From contig JAIPFF010000009.1 in NCBI GenBank assembly GCA_021736785.1, forward strand, positions 1 through 64,000: a DNA stretch of 64,000 nucleotides. Reading direction: 5' to 3'. The notes beneath the pieces are model-generated. The model was not told where the DNA came from. It did not search any database and worked only from the letters and a program-made list of their open reading frames with translations. Positions 1-11,008 of the stretch are shown here, piece by piece. The first letter of the stretch is position 1, and each line of letters begins with the position of its first letter. Position numbers and translations under genes: made by a program. The DNA is from Thiohalocapsa sp. Lineage in GTDB: Bacteria > Pseudomonadota > Gammaproteobacteria > Chromatiales > Chromatiaceae.

Positions 1-1
1 G

Positions 2-235
2 GTCTTCGAGCCGGGACGCTCGAACCTGCGCGATGTGCGCTTTCGCGGCGGAGGCGGGACGGATTTCTCGCCGCTGTTGAAGGAAGCCGAGCGCCATGCA
101 CCGGACATCGCCGTCTTCCTGACCGACCTCGACGGTCCCGCCGACTATCGCCCATCGTTTCCGGTGCTTTGGGCCGTACCCGCCGAGCACGCCGCCATGC
201 CGCATCCGTTCGGGCGCAAGCTGGTGTTGGAGTAG
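2..235 (+). CDS. C-terminal end of VWA-like (DUF2201 type) protein, partial
   Basis: The reading frame is open from the left edge and ends with TAG at 233-235, so only about the last 77 residues are present. The segment with GGGGTDFSPL, followed by the acidic stretch FLTDLDG and a terminal VLWAVP, matches the end of the VWA-like domain of predicted metallopeptidase-type proteins (DUF2201 family). In that family the GGGTD and TD(G) residues sit at the metal-ion site. The family usually stands beside a MoxR-type ATPase, which would lie to the left of this window. Its cellular role is not established. The assignment rests on motif recognition over a short fragment. The next gene, yhbY, is convergent, and the roughly 170 bases between them hold nothing I recognise. 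Confidence 0.65.
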   Translation, partial: VFEPGRSNLRDVRFRGGGGTDFSPLLKEAERHAPDIAVFLTDLDGPADYRPSFPVLWAVPAEHAAMPHPFGRKLVLE

Positions 236-403
236 GAGGGAGCCAGTCGTTGTTCGGGCGTAAACCCCGGACCCCTTGCCCCACGACGCGGTCGTGGCGT
301 CGGCCGCGTTCCGTGCCACGCCGGCACCGGTCCGCGCCGGGACTATGCGCCGGAGCTCCGGGCGCGTCGGGAGCTCGTGGCTAGAGCCGCGCTGCCGTGC
401 GCT

Positions 404-706
404 TCAGGCGCGCGGCAGAACGATGCGATCGGTCCGTTTCGGGTTGGCGCGGAAGTAGCTCGCGGTGTTGCCGATGCGCTGGATCAAATCTGCTCCGGTG
501 CGCTCGGCGATGGCGCTGACTTGGGCGTCGCGCTCGTCGTGGTCGCCGCCGGCGACCTTCACCTTGATCAACTCGTGGTGGTCCAGCGCGATTTCGATCT
601 CGTTGATCACCGCCTCGCTGAGCCCGGCTTGGCCCAGGCGGACAACGGGCTTGAGGTGATGTGCCTGCTTCTTGAGCCAGCGGCGTTGGAGGTTCTCGAT
701 GGGCAT
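404..706 (-). CDS. yhbY: Ribosome assembly RNA-binding protein YhbY (CRM domain)
   Basis: A 100-residue protein made almost entirely of one CRM (YhbY) domain. The N-terminus LKKQAHHLKPVVRLGQAGLS is the family hallmark: the helix-strand containing the GxxGL loop contacts RNA. IALDHHELIKVKV and ILRI-like strands follow. Family members associate with pre-50S ribosomal particles. The length matches the usual 95-105 residues. The start is the ATG at 704-706. It is transcribed in the same direction as the downstream-coordinate fumarase gene, 88 bases away, and could be cotranscribed with it. Confidence 0.9.
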   Translation of the reverse strand: MPIENLQRRWLKKQAHHLKPVVRLGQAGLSEAVINEIEIALDHHELIKVKVAGGDHDERDAQVSAIAERTGADLIQRIGNTASYFRANPKRTDRIVLPRA

Positions 707-794
707 GTTGTCTTCGGTCTCGGCTGCTGAAGGGGATGGTGCGCTGGTCGGCTTGGGCTCCGACTGCGGCTCCGGCTCCGGTGCCGGCTCGGGC

Positions 795-2321
795 TTAGGC
801 CTCGACGGTCACCGGGATTTTGCCGATGCGCGATTGCCATTCGCGCGGCCCGCTGCGATGAATGGACTCGCCGCGGCTGTCGACGGCAACGGTGACCGGC
901 ATGTCTTCGACCTCGAATTCGCGGATGGCTTCCATGCCCAGGTCTTCGAAGGCAACCAGTCTGGCGCTTTTGATTGCCTTGGCGACCAGATAGGCCGCGC
1001 CGCCGACGGCCATCAGATACACCGCGCCGTGGCGCTTGATGGCGTCGATGGCGACCGGACCGCGCTCGGCCTTGCCGATCATGCCGATCAGGCCGGTCTC
1101 GGCCAGCATCTGCTCGGTGAACTTATCCATGCGCGTGGCCGTTGTCGGTCCGGCCGGGCCGACCACCTCGTCGCGCACCGGGTCCACCGGGCCGACGTAG
1201 TAGATGAAGCGCCCGGACAAGTCAACTCCCTCGGGTAGAGGCTCGCCGGCGTTCAATAGGTCCACGATGCGCTTGTGCGCCGCGTCGCGGCCGGTCAGCA
1301 GCTTGCCCGACAGCAGCAGCCGCTCGCCCGGTTGCCAGCTTGCGACGTCGGCTCGGGTGACGCGATCGAGATCGACGCGGCGGGCGCCCTCGGCGGGGTC
1401 CCATGCAAGCTCCGGCCAGTCGTCCAGGCTCGGCGGCTCGAGACGCGCGGGGCCGCTGCCGTCGAGGGAGAAATGGATGTGCCTGGTCGCGGCGCAGTTC
1501 GGAATAATCGCGACCGGCAGCGATGCGGCATGGGTCGGGTAGGTATGAATTTTCACGTCCAGGACCGTCGTCAGGCCGCCCAGGCCCTGGGCACCGATGC
1601 CGAGTGCGTTGACCTTCTCGTAGAGCTCCAGGCGCATCGCTTCGATGGCGTCGGCCGGGCCGCGCTGCTTGAGCTCGTGGATGTCGATGTCCTCGAGCAG
1701 CGCCTCCTTCGCCATTAGCATCGCCTTCTCGGCGGAGCCGCCGATTCCGATGCCGAGCATGCCCGGCGGGCACCAGCCGGCGCCCAGGGTGGGGACGGTT
1801 TTCAGGACCCAGTCCACCACGCTGTCGCTCGGGTTCAGGATCGCGAAGCGCGATTTGTTCTCGGAGCCGCCGCCCTTGGCCGCCAGGCGCACCTCGACCC
1901 GGTCGCCGGGAACCAGCTCGGTATGAACGATGGCGGGGGTGTTGTCGCCGGTGTTCGCGCGCGCGCCGATGGGCGGCGATACCATCGATGCGCGCAGCAC
2001 GTTGTCGGGGCGCAGATAGGCGCGGCGCACGCCCTCGTCGATCATCTGCTGCAGGCCCATCTGCGCGTCCCAGCGCACCTCCATGCCGACCTTGACGTAG
2101 ACGACGACCATACCCGTGTCCTGGCAGATCGGGCGGTGACCCTCCGCGCACATGCGCGAGTTGATCAGGATCTGCGCCATGGCGTCCTTGGCTGCCGGGG
2201 ATTCTTCCTGTTCGTAGGCCGCAGACAGCGCCTTGATGTAGTCTCGCGGATGGAAGTAGGAAATGTACTGAAGGGCGTCGGCGACGCTCTCGATCAGGTC
2301 TTGTTGGCGAATGGTGGTCAT
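795..2321 (-). CDS. fumA: Class I fumarate hydratase (iron-sulfur)
   Basis: A 508-residue class I fumarase, which interconverts fumarate and malate in the TCA cycle using a [4Fe-4S] cluster. The N-terminal domain begins MTTIRQQDLIESVADAL. Three conserved cysteine contexts that can ligate the cluster are visible: RPICQDTG, GWCPPGMLGIGIGG and IPNCAATRHIHF. The C-terminal beta-type domain runs from about residue 370, with GRFIYYVGPVDP and GPTTATRMDKF. The start was chosen at the ATG at 2319-2321 because the frame stays open to 2867 but the extra N-terminal 180 residues run through tRNA-Val and low-complexity DNA. Class I enzymes are oxygen-sensitive, consistent with an organism of low-oxygen habitats (inference). 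The symbol fumA is by family; fumB cannot be excluded. Confidence 0.92.
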   Translation of the reverse strand: MTTIRQQDLIESVADALQYISYFHPRDYIKALSAAYEQEESPAAKDAMAQILINSRMCAEGHRPICQDTGMVVVYVKVGMEVRWDAQMGLQQMIDEGVRRAYLRPDNVLRASMVSPPIGARANTGDNTPAIVHTELVPGDRVEVRLAAKGGGSENKSRFAILNPSDSVVDWVLKTVPTLGAGWCPPGMLGIGIGGSAEKAMLMAKEALLEDIDIHELKQRGPADAIEAMRLELYEKVNALGIGAQGLGGLTTVLDVKIHTYPTHAASLPVAIIPNCAATRHIHFSLDGSGPARLEPPSLDDWPELAWDPAEGARRVDLDRVTRADVASWQPGERLLLSGKLLTGRDAAHKRIVDLLNAGEPLPEGVDLSGRFIYYVGPVDPVRDEVVGPAGPTTATRMDKFTEQMLAETGLIGMIGKAERGPVAIDAIKRHGAVYLMAVGGAAYLVAKAIKSARLVAFEDLGMEAIREFEVEDMPVTVAVDSRGESIHRSGPREWQSRIGKIPVTVEA

Positions 2322-2555
2322 CGATATTGTCCGAGCGGGGATTGCAGTTGAGCAGGCCGGCGTCGATCGTGCCGATACGGATCGTCCCGGCGCCGATCGA
2401 ACCAGTATAGCGGCCGGGCGGGGGGGCGATGGTGGCGAGCGCCCGTCGGCGGCGCGGGCCACCCGCGGTCCCGGAACCGGATCGGTGCGCAACGCGCTCG
2501 TGCTAGCGGGGGTTGCCATCCATGTCGCGGGCATGTATTCTTTCCGGCTTGCAAC

Positions 2556-2632
2556 AGGCGCGTAGCTCAGTTGGTTAGAGCACCACCTTGACATGGTGGG
2601 GGTCGGTGGTTCGAGTCCACTCGTGCCTACCA
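2556..2632 (+). tRNA. tRNA-Val (GAC anticodon)
   Basis: A 77-base cloverleaf can be folded by hand. The acceptor stem is AGGCGCG with CGTGCCT (one G-U pair), the D-arm is GCTC...GAGC, the anticodon stem is CCACC/GGTGG with loop TTGACAT (anticodon GAC), the T-stem is GGTGG/CCACT around TTCGAGT, the discriminator base is A, and CCA is encoded at 2630-2632. It lies upstream of the fumarase start on the opposite strand and is followed by a terminator-like hairpin. Confidence 0.97.
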
Positions 2633-2639
2633 GATGCCA

Positions 2640-2710
2640 GCCGTCAGCCTTCGAAGATGCGCTCTCCCGCGCGGCGGGCAGCAGCAACGAGGCTGGCGGC
2701 TTTTGTTTTT
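2640..2710 (+). terminator. Probable intrinsic terminator after tRNA-Val
   Basis: GCCGTCAGCC at 2640-2649 pairs over ten bases (one G-U) with GGCTGGCGGC at 2691-2700, immediately followed by TTTTGTTTTT. The loop is long (about 41 bases) and contains its own GC-rich palindrome. Position just after the tRNA and the T-run support rho-independent termination. Confidence 0.6.
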
Positions 2711-3057
2711 CCGGCCCGGTTGCGGTTCCGGTTCCGGTTCCGGTTCCGAATTGCTCCGGCTGTGGCCGGAGACGGCGCACAACCCCATCGGCGTGCCGTG
2801 GCGTTGTGTCTGCAAGTGTGTCTGCCGCCGAAAGCGCGCCGTCGACCCGTCGACGTGCCGCGCACACCGCCCTCGCCAGGGGACATGGTCATGAGGCGCC
2901 GACGGCGCGGCGGCCGCGGCAGATTTCGTTTCGTCGGGTGCCCCCGCGCTGGCGAAGGCCGGTGGTTTTCGCTCCCGGCGCCGACACGCGGTCATGACCG
3001 GACGGCCCTCTCATGTGATCTCTCGTATGGATCACCACTGACAGCACAGGTTTCGAG
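2711..3057 (+). repeat. Gene-free stretch upstream of thrS with a GGTTCC hexamer repeat
   Basis: This 347-base gap contains four perfect tandem copies of GGTTCC at 2724-2747 and is otherwise GC-rich with no credible gene. It must contain the thrS promoter and 5' leader. I see no clear operator resembling the anticodon-like ThrRS site of enterics. The hexamer array is a candidate slippage-prone locus with no assigned function. Confidence 0.6.
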
Positions 3058-4974
3058 ATGCCGCAAATCACCCTCCCGGACGGATCCAGACGCCAGTACG
3101 ACGCCCCGCTCTCGGTGCACGATGTTGCCGCCGATATCGGCCCCGGTCTTGCCAAGGCCGCACTCGCGGGGCGCGTCGACGGCAGCCTGGTGGATACCTC
3201 CTTCGTCATCGCTCGCGACGCCGAGCTCGCCATCGTGACCCGTAAAGACGAGGACGCGCTGGAACTGCTACGTCACGATGCGGCCCATGTCATGGCCCAG
3301 GCGGTGCAAGAGCTTTATCCCGGTACGCAGGTGACCATCGGCCCCGCCATCGAAAACGGCTTCTACTACGATTTCGCCCGCGACGAGCCATTTACGCCCG
3401 ACGATCTCGCCGCCATCGAGGCGCGCATGCACGAGATCGTCAAGCGCGACCTGCCTATCGAGCGCGAGGTCTGGGAGCGCGAGCAAGCCAAGCAGGCCTT
3501 CGGCGGTCTGGGCGAGACCTACAAGGTCGAGATCATCGACGACATCATTCCCGAGGGCGAGGAAGTCTCGGTCTATCGCCAGGGCGAGTGGTTCGATGTG
3601 TGCCGCGGCCCGCACCTGCCGAGCACCGGCAAGCTCGGCAACGGGTTCAAGCTGACCAAGGTGGCCGGCGCTTACTGGCGCGGCGACTCCCGCAACCCGA
3701 TGCTTCAGCGCATCTACGGTACCGCCTGGCGCGACAAAAAAGAGCTCAAGGACTACCTGCACCGACTCGAAGAGGCCGAGAAGCGGGATCACCGCAAGCT
3801 CGGCAAGCAGCTCGACCTGTTCCATTTTCAGGACGAGGCGCCGGGCATGGCTTTCTGGCACCACAACGGGCGCGTGGTCTATCGCCAGATCGAGCGCTAC
3901 ATGCGCGAGAAGCTGGACGAGTACGGCTACCAAGAGGTCGAGACGCCGCAGGTGCTCGACCGCAGCCTGTGGGAGCGCTCCGGGCACTGGGAGAAGTTCG
4001 CGGACGACATGTTCACGACGCAGCTGGACGATCACGACTTCGCGATCAAGCCCATGAACTGCCCGGGCCACATTCAGCTCTACAACCAGGGACTGAAGAG
4101 CTACCGGGATCTGCCCTTGCGGATCGCCGAGTTCGGCGTCGTGCACCGCAACGAGCCGTCGGGCACCCTGCACGGGCTGATGCGTGCGCGCCGTTTCACG
4201 CAAGACGACGCCCACGTCTTCTGTACCGAGGATCAGCTTCAGAGCGAAGTGGCGACGCTGATCGACATGGTCTTCGAGACCTACCGCGATTTCGGCTTCG
4301 AGCAGATCGACTTGGCCCTGTCGCTGCGCCCCGAGAAGCGCGTCGGCAGCGACGCGCTGTGGGACAAAGGGGAGGCGGCACTGGACCGGTCGCTGCGCGA
4401 CAAGGGGCTCGAGTTCCGAGTGCAGCCCGGCGAAGGCGCCTTCTACGGGCCGAAGATCGAGTTCACGCTGCGCGACAGCATCGGGCGTACCTGGCAGTGC
4501 GGCACCATTCAGGTGGATTTCTCGATGCCCGGGCGGCTCGGTGCGCACTATATCGCCGAAGACAACAGCAAGCAGGTGCCGGTGATGATTCATCGCGCCA
4601 TTCTGGGCTCGATGGAGCGCTTTATCGGCATCCTGATCGAGCACTATGCCGGTGCATTGCCGGTCTGGCTCGCACCGGTTCAGGCTGTCGTGCTGAATAT
4701 CACCGATCGCCAGGCAGAGTATGTCGAGCGGGTCACTAAACTACTGCGCAGCAAGGGATTCCGCGTTGAGCCGGACTTGAGAAACGAAAAGATCGGCTTT
4801 AAAATCCGCGAGCACACGCTGCACAAGGTGCCTTTCCTGCTTGTGGTCGGCGACCGCGAGGTGGAGCAGGACACCGTGGCGCTGCGCGACCGCAAAGGCA
4901 CCGACCTCGGTACGCCGAGCCTCGACGCGTTGATCGAGATGCTGTCCGGGCAGGTCGCAAACCGCTTGCAATGA
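3058..4974 (+). CDS. thrS: Threonyl-tRNA synthetase
   Basis: A 638-residue class II aminoacyl-tRNA synthetase that charges tRNA-Thr. Domains in order: TGS domain (about 1-62), N2 editing domain with [11 protein letters not shown], class II catalytic core (about 240-535), and anticodon-binding domain (about 540-638). Motif 2 is [17 protein letters not shown]. The zinc ligands are the Cys of MNCPGHI, the His of DDAHVF and the His of [14 protein letters not shown]. The length is standard (about 640). The frame starts at ATG 3058. It heads the classic gammaproteobacterial translation cluster with infC following 77 bases downstream. Confidence 0.98.
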   Translation: MPQITLPDGSRRQYDAPLSVHDVAADIGPGLAKAALAGRVDGSLVDTSFVIARDAELAIVTRKDEDALELLRHDAAHVMAQAVQELYPGTQVTIGPAIENGFYYDFARDEPFTPDDLAAIEARMHEIVKRDLPIEREVWEREQAKQAFGGLGETYKVEIIDDIIPEGEEVSVYRQGEWFDVCRGPHLPSTGKLGNGFKLTKVAGAYWRGDSRNPMLQRIYGTAWRDKKELKDYLHRLEEAEKRDHRKLGKQLDLFHFQDEAPGMAFWHHNGRVVYRQIERYMREKLDEYGYQEVETPQVLDRSLWERSGHWEKFADDMFTTQLDDHDFAIKPMNCPGHIQLYNQGLKSYRDLPLRIAEFGVVHRNEPSGTLHGLMRARRFTQDDAHVFCTEDQLQSEVATLIDMVFETYRDFGFEQIDLALSLRPEKRVGSDALWDKGEAALDRSLRDKGLEFRVQPGEGAFYGPKIEFTLRDSIGRTWQCGTIQVDFSMPGRLGAHYIAEDNSKQVPVMIHRAILGSMERFIGILIEHYAGALPVWLAPVQAVVLNITDRQAEYVERVTKLLRSKGFRVEPDLRNEKIGFKIREHTLHKVPFLLVVGDREVEQDTVALRDRKGTDLGTPSLDALIEMLSGQVANRLQ

Positions 4975-5038
4975 CGTACTCGCGCCGGGTGCCGCCGATC
5001 GGTCGGTGCGCTCGCGGGGCCGTTTTCTTTTTCTGATT

Positions 5039-5054
5039 GGAGGAGTCTGCTATC
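5039..5054 (+). promoter_or_regulatory. infC ribosome-binding site and AUC start codon
   Basis: A strong Shine-Dalgarno GGAGGAG (5039-5045) is followed after six bases by ATC at 5052-5054, in frame with infC. No ATG or GTG is placed sensibly at the N-terminus; the only nearby conventional alternative, TTG at 5037, overlaps the Shine-Dalgarno itself. IF-3 genes are known for AUU/AUC/AUA starts that let IF-3 repress its own synthesis, so this site probably sets both start and autoregulation. Confidence 0.75.
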
Positions 5055-5570
5055 GCTGCACCAAAACGCAACCGCGTCAATGAGGAGATCACGGTCCGAG
5101 AGGTCCGGCTGATCGGCGCGGAAGGGGACCAGATCGGTATCGTCGACATCGATTCGGCGATGGAGAAAGCAAGCGCCGCGGGTATGGATCTCGTCGAGAT
5201 CGTCCCGAACGCGGAGCCGCCGGTCTGTCGGCTGATGGATTTCGGTCGATTCTTGTTCGACCAGAAGAAGAAAAAATCCGAGGCGCGCAAGAAGCAGAAG
5301 CAGGTTCAAGTCAAGGAAGTCAAGTTCCGCCCCGGGACCGACATCGGCGACTACCAGGTCAAGCTGCGCAATCTGACGAGATTTCTCCAGGAGGGGGATA
5401 AGGCCAAGGTAACCATGCGTTTTCGCGGCCGCGAGCACGCGCACCGGGAGCTCGGGCTGGATCTGCTTCGTCGGGTCGAGAACGATCTCGCCGAGATCAG
5501 CGTGGTCGAGCAGCAGCCACAAATGGAAGGGCGGCAGATGATCATGGTGCTCGGGCCGAAGAAAAAGTAG
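5052..5570 (+). CDS. infC: Translation initiation factor IF-3
   Basis: A 172-residue IF-3 that binds the 30S subunit, keeps it apart from 50S and proofreads start-codon selection. The N-domain starts [17 protein letters not shown] and includes [21 protein letters not shown] lysine-rich linker ([20 protein letters not shown]) leads to the C-domain with [22 protein letters not shown] and the terminal [10 protein letters not shown]. The start is placed at ATC 5052 (see the separate site entry). Alternatives would add five residues from a TTG that lies in the Shine-Dalgarno. It precedes rpmI and rplT in the conserved order, and the 231-base gap to rpmI may carry leader structure for L20 control, though I could not identify the L20 pseudoknot. 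Confidence 0.95.
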   Translation: MAAPKRNRVNEEITVREVRLIGAEGDQIGIVDIDSAMEKASAAGMDLVEIVPNAEPPVCRLMDFGRFLFDQKKKKSEARKKQKQVQVKEVKFRPGTDIGDYQVKLRNLTRFLQEGDKAKVTMRFRGREHAHRELGLDLLRRVENDLAEISVVEQQPQMEGRQMIMVLGPKKK

Positions 5571-5801
5571 GGATATCGGCCCGCAGGGCAGGCTCGTAGC
5601 CGCAACCGGAGTCCGGAGTCCCGGTCGCGGCATCGATTTGGCGGCTCGGACTTGGTTTCCGAGCTGCACCGCGCCTCGCGCCGTCGGCGCGATGTGCGCA
5701 TACGGAACGCGCCGTTTTGTCGGCGCCGGAAAGACAGCGGCCGCCGGGGGAGGGCTCCCGAGCGAGTGCCGCATCGAATAAACAGTCCATGGAGACAAGA
5801 A

Positions 5802-5999
5802 ATGCCCAAAATCAAAACCAACCGCGGCGCGGCAAAGCGATTTGCCGCTACCGCGTCCGGATCGTTCAAGCGCAATGCGTCGCACCGTCGTCACATCCTG
5901 ACGAAGAAATCGACCAAGCGTAAGCGCCAGCTTCGTGCGTCGCATCTGCTGCATAAGGCAGACGAGCGGGCCGCGCGTCGCATGATGCCCTACTGCTAA
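5802..5999 (+). CDS. rpmI: 50S ribosomal protein L35
   Basis: A 65-residue, very basic protein matching L35: [14 protein letters not shown] at the N-terminus, then [20 protein letters not shown] and a C-terminus ending in RMMPYC. The length is standard (64-66). ATG 5802 is preceded by GGAGACAAG as ribosome-binding site. Lies 27 bases upstream of rplT and is surely cotranscribed with it. Confidence 0.98.
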   Translation: MPKIKTNRGAAKRFAATASGSFKRNASHRRHILTKKSTKRKRQLRASHLLHKADERAARRMMPYC

Positions 6000-6026
6000 C
6001 ACGTAACGAATCCGGAGTAACGAGTC

Positions 6027-6389
6027 ATGCCAAGAGTTAAACGCGGCGTTACCGCACACGCCCGTCACAAGAAGATCCTGGACGAAGCGAAGGGCTATTA
6101 CGGCGCCCGCAGCAAGGTCTTCCGGGTTGCCAAGCAGGCCGTCATCAAGGCCGGCCAATATGCCTATCGCGATCGCCGTCAGCGCAAGCGTCAGTTCCGC
6201 GCGCTGTGGATCGCCCGTATCAACGCGGCCGCGCGCCTGAACGACCTGTCTTACAGCCGTCTGATGGCCGGTCTGAAAATGGCCGGTGTCGAGATGGACC
6301 GCAAGATGCTGGCGGATCTGGCCTATCACGACGAGGCCGCATTCGCGGCATTGGCGGAGCAGGCTAAGTCCGCGCTCGCGCAGGCGTGA
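6027..6389 (+). CDS. rplT: 50S ribosomal protein L20
   Basis: A 120-residue protein with the L20 N-terminal extension [18 protein letters not shown] and the globular domain [20 protein letters not shown]...INAAAR. It binds 23S rRNA early in 50S assembly and in many bacteria represses the rpmI-rplT message. Preceded by CCGGAGTAACGAG as ribosome-binding site. Length and context (rpmI upstream, pheS downstream) are typical. Confidence 0.98.
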   Translation: MPRVKRGVTAHARHKKILDEAKGYYGARSKVFRVAKQAVIKAGQYAYRDRRQRKRQFRALWIARINAAARLNDLSYSRLMAGLKMAGVEMDRKMLADLAYHDEAAFAALAEQAKSALAQA

Positions 6390-6531
6390 TCGGCGACGTG
6401 CCCGGCACGTGTCCGGGCGCGTCTTGCCGCCGGTCTTCCACGGCCTCGTCGCCTTCGTCGGCGAGGCCGCGCTTCTCCCTTTCCCATCGCCATTGCTCGG
6501 CCCTGCCGTCCGCGGGGCTTCGGAGGCGTGA

Positions 6532-7569
<1,038 letters not shown>

Positions 7570-7625
7570 AAAAATGAAGAAATTCTCAGATTGGCTCGGT
7601 TGCCGAATAGCGCCGGAGAGATCCG

Positions 7626-10004
7626 ATGCGCTTTAGCGAGGCTTGGCTGCGCGAGTGGGTCGATCCGCCCATCGACACGCAGCAACTGGTCAGCCAGCTC
7701 AGCATGTCCGGACTCGAGGTGGATGCCGTCGAGCCTGCCGCGGCCGCCTTCAGCGGCGTGGTGGTGGGCTATGTGGAGGCGCTCGACGCCCATCCCGATG
7801 CCGAGAAGCTGCGCGTCTGCCGCGTCGATGTCGGCGAGCAAGCGCCGCTGCAGATCGTCTGCGGTGCGGCGAATGTGGCCGCCGGCATGAAGGTTCCGGT
7901 GGCCATGGTCGGCGCGCGACTCCCCGGCGATTTCAAAATCAAGCGGGCGAAGCTGCGCGGCGTCGAGTCGCTCGGCATGATCTGCTCGGCCTCGGAGCTC
8001 GGACTGGCCGAGAGCTCGGACGGCATCATGGTGCTGCCCCCCGAATCGCCGCTGGGCGAGGACTTGCGCGCGTTCATGGCGCTCGATGATCAATGCATCG
8101 AGCTCGACCTGACGCCCGACCGCGGAGACTGCCTCAGCGTCGCCGGCGTGGCGCGCGAGGTCGGCGTCTTGAATCGGGTCAACGTGCGCCGCTCGAGCGC
8201 CGCCGCGGTCGCGCCGGCGAGCGACGCGCGCCACGCCGTCGAGGTGCGCGCCGAGTCCGCCTGTCCGCGCTACCTGTGCCGTGTCATCAGCGGTATCGAT
8301 CCCGGCGCCAGGACCCCGCTTTGGATGCAGGAGCGCCTGCGCCGGGGCGGCGAGCGTCCGATCAGCGCGGTCGTCGACGTCACCAATTACGTTCTGCTGG
8401 AGCTCGGGCAGCCGTTGCACGCGTTCGACCGCGACCTGCTGCAGGGCGGGATCGAGGTGCGCATGGCCCGCGCCGGCGAGCCGCTGGCGCTGCTGAACGG
8501 CGAAGAGATCGCGCTGCGGGACGACACGTTGGTTATCGCGGACGCGGCCAGGCCGGTGGCGCTGGCCGGCATCATGGGCGGCTCGGCGACCGCGGTGGGC
8601 GAAGATAGCGTCAATATTCTTTTGGAGAGCGCCTTCTTCGCGCCCACCGCAATCACCGGCAAGGCCCGCAGTTACGGACTGCACACCGAGTCCTCGCACC
8701 GCTTCGAGCGCGGCGTCGATCCGGCATTGCAGGAGGCCGCCATCGAGCGCGCGACGGCGCTGTTGCTGGACATCGTCGGCGGGCAGGCGGGACCGATCGT
8801 CTCCGCTGCGTCGCAAGCGCACCTGCCGCAGGCGCCGGCGCTTGCGCTCAAGCGCGCGCGCATCTCCCAAGTTTTGGGTATCGAAATCGGCGATGAGGAT
8901 GTGACCGATATTCTGGGGCGGCTCGGCATGTCCCTCGAAGCCGTCGACGACGGCTGGCGGGTGACGCCGCCGACCAGCCGTTTCGACATCCTGCTGGAGG
9001 TCGACCTGATCGCCGAGATCGGACGCATCTACGGATACGACCGTATCCCCGTGACCCATGCGCGCTCGGCTGCCGTCACGCGCGCACCGTTGGAGATGAG
9101 CTTCGACCTCGACCGTTGCCGTCAGCTGCTGGTCGACCGCGGCTATCACGAGGCCGTGACCTATAGCTTCGTCGCCCCCGAGCTGCAGTCGCTGGTGGAC
9201 CCCGATTCGTCGCCGCTGTGCTTGGCGAACCCGCTGTCGGCCGAGATGTCCGCCATGCGCACGACGCTGTGGGTCGGCCTGCTGCAGGCCGCGAGGCAGA
9301 ACCTGGCGCGCCAGCAGATGCGGGTACGCCTGTTCGAGAGCGGGCTGCGCTTTCGCCGTGACGGCGGCGATCTGCACCAGGAGCCGATGCTGGCCGGTCT
9401 GGCGGTCGGTCCGGTGCAGCCCGAGCAGTGGGCCGAGCCCGGCCGCGCTGCCGATTTCTTCGATCTGAAGGCCGATCTGCAAGCCCTGCTCGGGGCCAGT
9501 GCGTCGGCGGCCGAGTGCCGCTTCGAGCCGGCAAGCCATGCGGCGTTGCATCCCGGCAAGAGCGCGCGGATTCTGCGCGGCGAGCGCACCGTGGGCTGGG
9601 CCGGGACGATTCATCCGGCGTTGGCGTCGAAGCTCGACCTGCCGGAGCAGGTGCAGCTGTTCGAGCTGATGACGAGCGACCTCGGCTCGGCGCCGAAGCC
9701 GGCCTTCGTGCAGCTGTCGAAGTACCCGTCGATCCGCCGCGACATCGCCATCGTGGTCGATATCGGCGTCGCCTATGCGGCCGTTCGCGGCAGCATCGAG
9801 GCCGCCGCCGGCGAATGGCTTCGCGACCTGGTGTTGTTCGACGTCTACGTCGGCGACAAGATAGACTCCGGGCGAAAAAGCATGGCTTTGGGATTGATTT
9901 TGCAGGCACCTTCTCAGACACTTACGGATCAGGAGGTTGAGTCGGTCGTCGGCGGCGTGCTCCGGCGTCTCGAGGCAGACTGCGGAGCGCAGCTTCGCAG
10001 CTGA
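7626..10004 (+). CDS. pheT: Phenylalanyl-tRNA synthetase beta subunit
   Basis: A 792-residue beta chain of PheRS. N-terminal [15 protein letters not shown], then an OB-fold tRNA-binding (EMAP-like) domain around residues 40-150 with [15 protein letters not shown] and VCGAANV. The B3/B4 editing region includes [13 protein letters not shown] and [15 protein letters not shown]. The B5 domain and the catalytic-like core with [16 protein letters not shown] follow, and a C-terminal ferredoxin-fold anticodon-binding domain ends with [14 protein letters not shown] and [12 protein letters not shown]. The start ATG 7626 is preceded by CGGAGAG. Length is standard (about 795). It is followed by ihfA, the usual neighbour. 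Confidence 0.98.
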   Translation: MRFSEAWLREWVDPPIDTQQLVSQLSMSGLEVDAVEPAAAAFSGVVVGYVEALDAHPDAEKLRVCRVDVGEQAPLQIVCGAANVAAGMKVPVAMVGARLPGDFKIKRAKLRGVESLGMICSASELGLAESSDGIMVLPPESPLGEDLRAFMALDDQCIELDLTPDRGDCLSVAGVAREVGVLNRVNVRRSSAAAVAPASDARHAVEVRAESACPRYLCRVISGIDPGARTPLWMQERLRRGGERPISAVVDVTNYVLLELGQPLHAFDRDLLQGGIEVRMARAGEPLALLNGEEIALRDDTLVIADAARPVALAGIMGGSATAVGEDSVNILLESAFFAPTAITGKARSYGLHTESSHRFERGVDPALQEAAIERATALLLDIVGGQAGPIVSAASQAHLPQAPALALKRARISQVLGIEIGDEDVTDILGRLGMSLEAVDDGWRVTPPTSRFDILLEVDLIAEIGRIYGYDRIPVTHARSAAVTRAPLEMSFDLDRCRQLLVDRGYHEAVTYSFVAPELQSLVDPDSSPLCLANPLSAEMSAMRTTLWVGLLQAARQNLARQQMRVRLFESGLRFRRDGGDLHQEPMLAGLAVGPVQPEQWAEPGRAADFFDLKADLQALLGASASAAECRFEPASHAALHPGKSARILRGERTVGWAGTIHPALASKLDLPEQVQLFELMTSDLGSAPKPAFVQLSKYPSIRRDIAIVVDIGVAYAAVRGSIEAAAGEWLRDLVLFDVYVGDKIDSGRKSMALGLILQAPSQTLTDQEVESVVGGVLRRLEADCGAQLRS

Positions 10005-10086
10005 GCAGATCCACCCGACCAAGCCCCCGCCGCGGGACACAATGGCCGGCGAGCGTTTCCGCCGCCGGCCGGTGAAGAGAGACGAT

Positions 10087-10386
10087 ATGGCACTGACCAA
10101 GGCAGACATGGCCGAGCACTTGTTCGAAGAGCTCGGTCTCAACAAGCGCGAAGCGAAAGACGTCGTCGAGTCTTTTTTCGAGGAGATTCGCTCCGCGCTC
10201 GAGCGCGGCGAGCAGGTCAAGCTATCCGGGTTCGGCAACTTCGATCTTCGCGAGAAAAAACAGCGACCCGGCAGAAACCCGAAAACGGGTGAAGAGATAC
10301 CTATAACCGCCCGCCGAGTAGTCACTTTTCGCCCGGGCCAAAAACTGAAGTCGCGGGTGGAAGCCTATGGCGGACCCGAGCAATAG
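10087..10386 (+). CDS. ihfA: Integration host factor alpha subunit
   Basis: A 99-residue DNA-bending HU/IHF-family protein that would pair with IHF-beta. It begins [20 protein letters not shown], has the DNA-binding arm region [20 protein letters not shown] (with the proline that intercalates), and ends [14 protein letters not shown]. The alpha assignment rests on the location directly downstream of pheT and on the [10 protein letters not shown] helix. The ATG at 10087 lies a few bases after GAAGAGAG. The following merR-like gene overlaps its last 20 bases. Confidence 0.96.
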   Translation: MALTKADMAEHLFEELGLNKREAKDVVESFFEEIRSALERGEQVKLSGFGNFDLREKKQRPGRNPKTGEEIPITARRVVTFRPGQKLKSRVEAYGGPEQ

Positions 10387-10735
10387 CGTCGACGAGCTAC
10401 CGCCGATACCGGGAAAACGCTATTTCACCATCGGCGAAGTCAGCGAGCTGTGCGACGTCAAACCGCATGTGCTTCGCTACTGGGAACAAGAGTTTCCGCA
10501 ATTGAAGCCCGTCAAGCGCCGCGGGAACCGGCGCTACTATCAGCGCCATGATGTGCTGACGGTTCGCCAGATCCGCAGCCTGCTGTACGAGCAGGGCTTT
10601 ACCATCGGCGGCGCTCGGCAGCAGCTTTCCGGCGAATCCGCGAAGCACGATAGCTCGCAGAGCCATCAGATTATCAAGCAGTTGCGCTCGGAGCTCGAGG
10701 ATTTGCTTCACGACCTGAAGCGCAAGGCCCACTGA
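10367..10735 (+). CDS. MerR-family transcriptional regulator (ihfA-linked type)
   Basis: A 122-residue MerR-family protein. The winged helix-turn-helix is visible in [20 protein letters not shown] and [20 protein letters not shown], then a short helical stretch [20 protein letters not shown] and a C-terminal coiled region. It lacks the cysteine effector-binding tail of metal-sensing MerR proteins, so its ligand is unknown. This short type is regularly found directly after ihfA in gammaproteobacteria and is often annotated only as MerR family. The start overlaps the ihfA end by 20 bases, implying coupled translation. Confidence 0.9.
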   Translation: MADPSNSVDELPPIPGKRYFTIGEVSELCDVKPHVLRYWEQEFPQLKPVKRRGNRRYYQRHDVLTVRQIRSLLYEQGFTIGGARQQLSGESAKHDSSQSHQIIKQLRSELEDLLHDLKRKAH

Positions 10736-10776
10736 TATTGACAGGACGGCGTCCGATGCCTATCCTGGCTTGCTTT

Positions 10777-10853
10777 CCGGGCGTAGCGCAGTCTGGTAGC
10801 GCACCACAATGGGGTTGTGGGGGTCGCAGGTTCGAATCCTGCCGCCCGGACCA
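10777..10853 (+). tRNA. tRNA-Pro (GGG anticodon)
   Basis: A 77-base cloverleaf: acceptor CCGGGCG paired perfectly with CGCCCGG, anticodon stem CCACA/TGTGG enclosing ATGGGGT (anticodon GGG), T-stem GCAGG/CCTGC around TTCGAAT, discriminator A, and encoded CCA at 10851-10853. It lies directly after the ihfA/merR pair, a common gammaproteobacterial position for tRNA-Pro. Confidence 0.97.
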
Positions 10854-10860
10854 AAATAGA

Positions 10861-10899
10861 ACGCGGCGACGGCTCGACCATCGCCGCGTTTTCTCGTTT
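10861..10899 (+). terminator. Intrinsic terminator after tRNA-Pro
   Basis: ACGCGGCGA (10861-10869) pairs perfectly with TCGCCGCGT (10881-10889) across an 11-base loop, followed by TTTCTCGTTT. A textbook rho-independent terminator closing the tRNA-Pro transcript. Confidence 0.9.
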
Positions 10900-11008
10900 A
10901 GGAACCGGCTGCTTCGGCTCCGGGATTCTTCCCCTCGCGGCGCGGTCGCAGTGTGCATGGAGATGCATCTAGACCGGCGATCCCGTCGGCACCGGGCGGT
11001 GCGCGGCG

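Noticed and set aside
4975..5038. Intrinsic terminator or attenuator between thrS and infC
   Set aside because: A T-rich run (TTTTCTTTTTCT) follows GC-rich sequence, but I could not draw a stable stem next to it.
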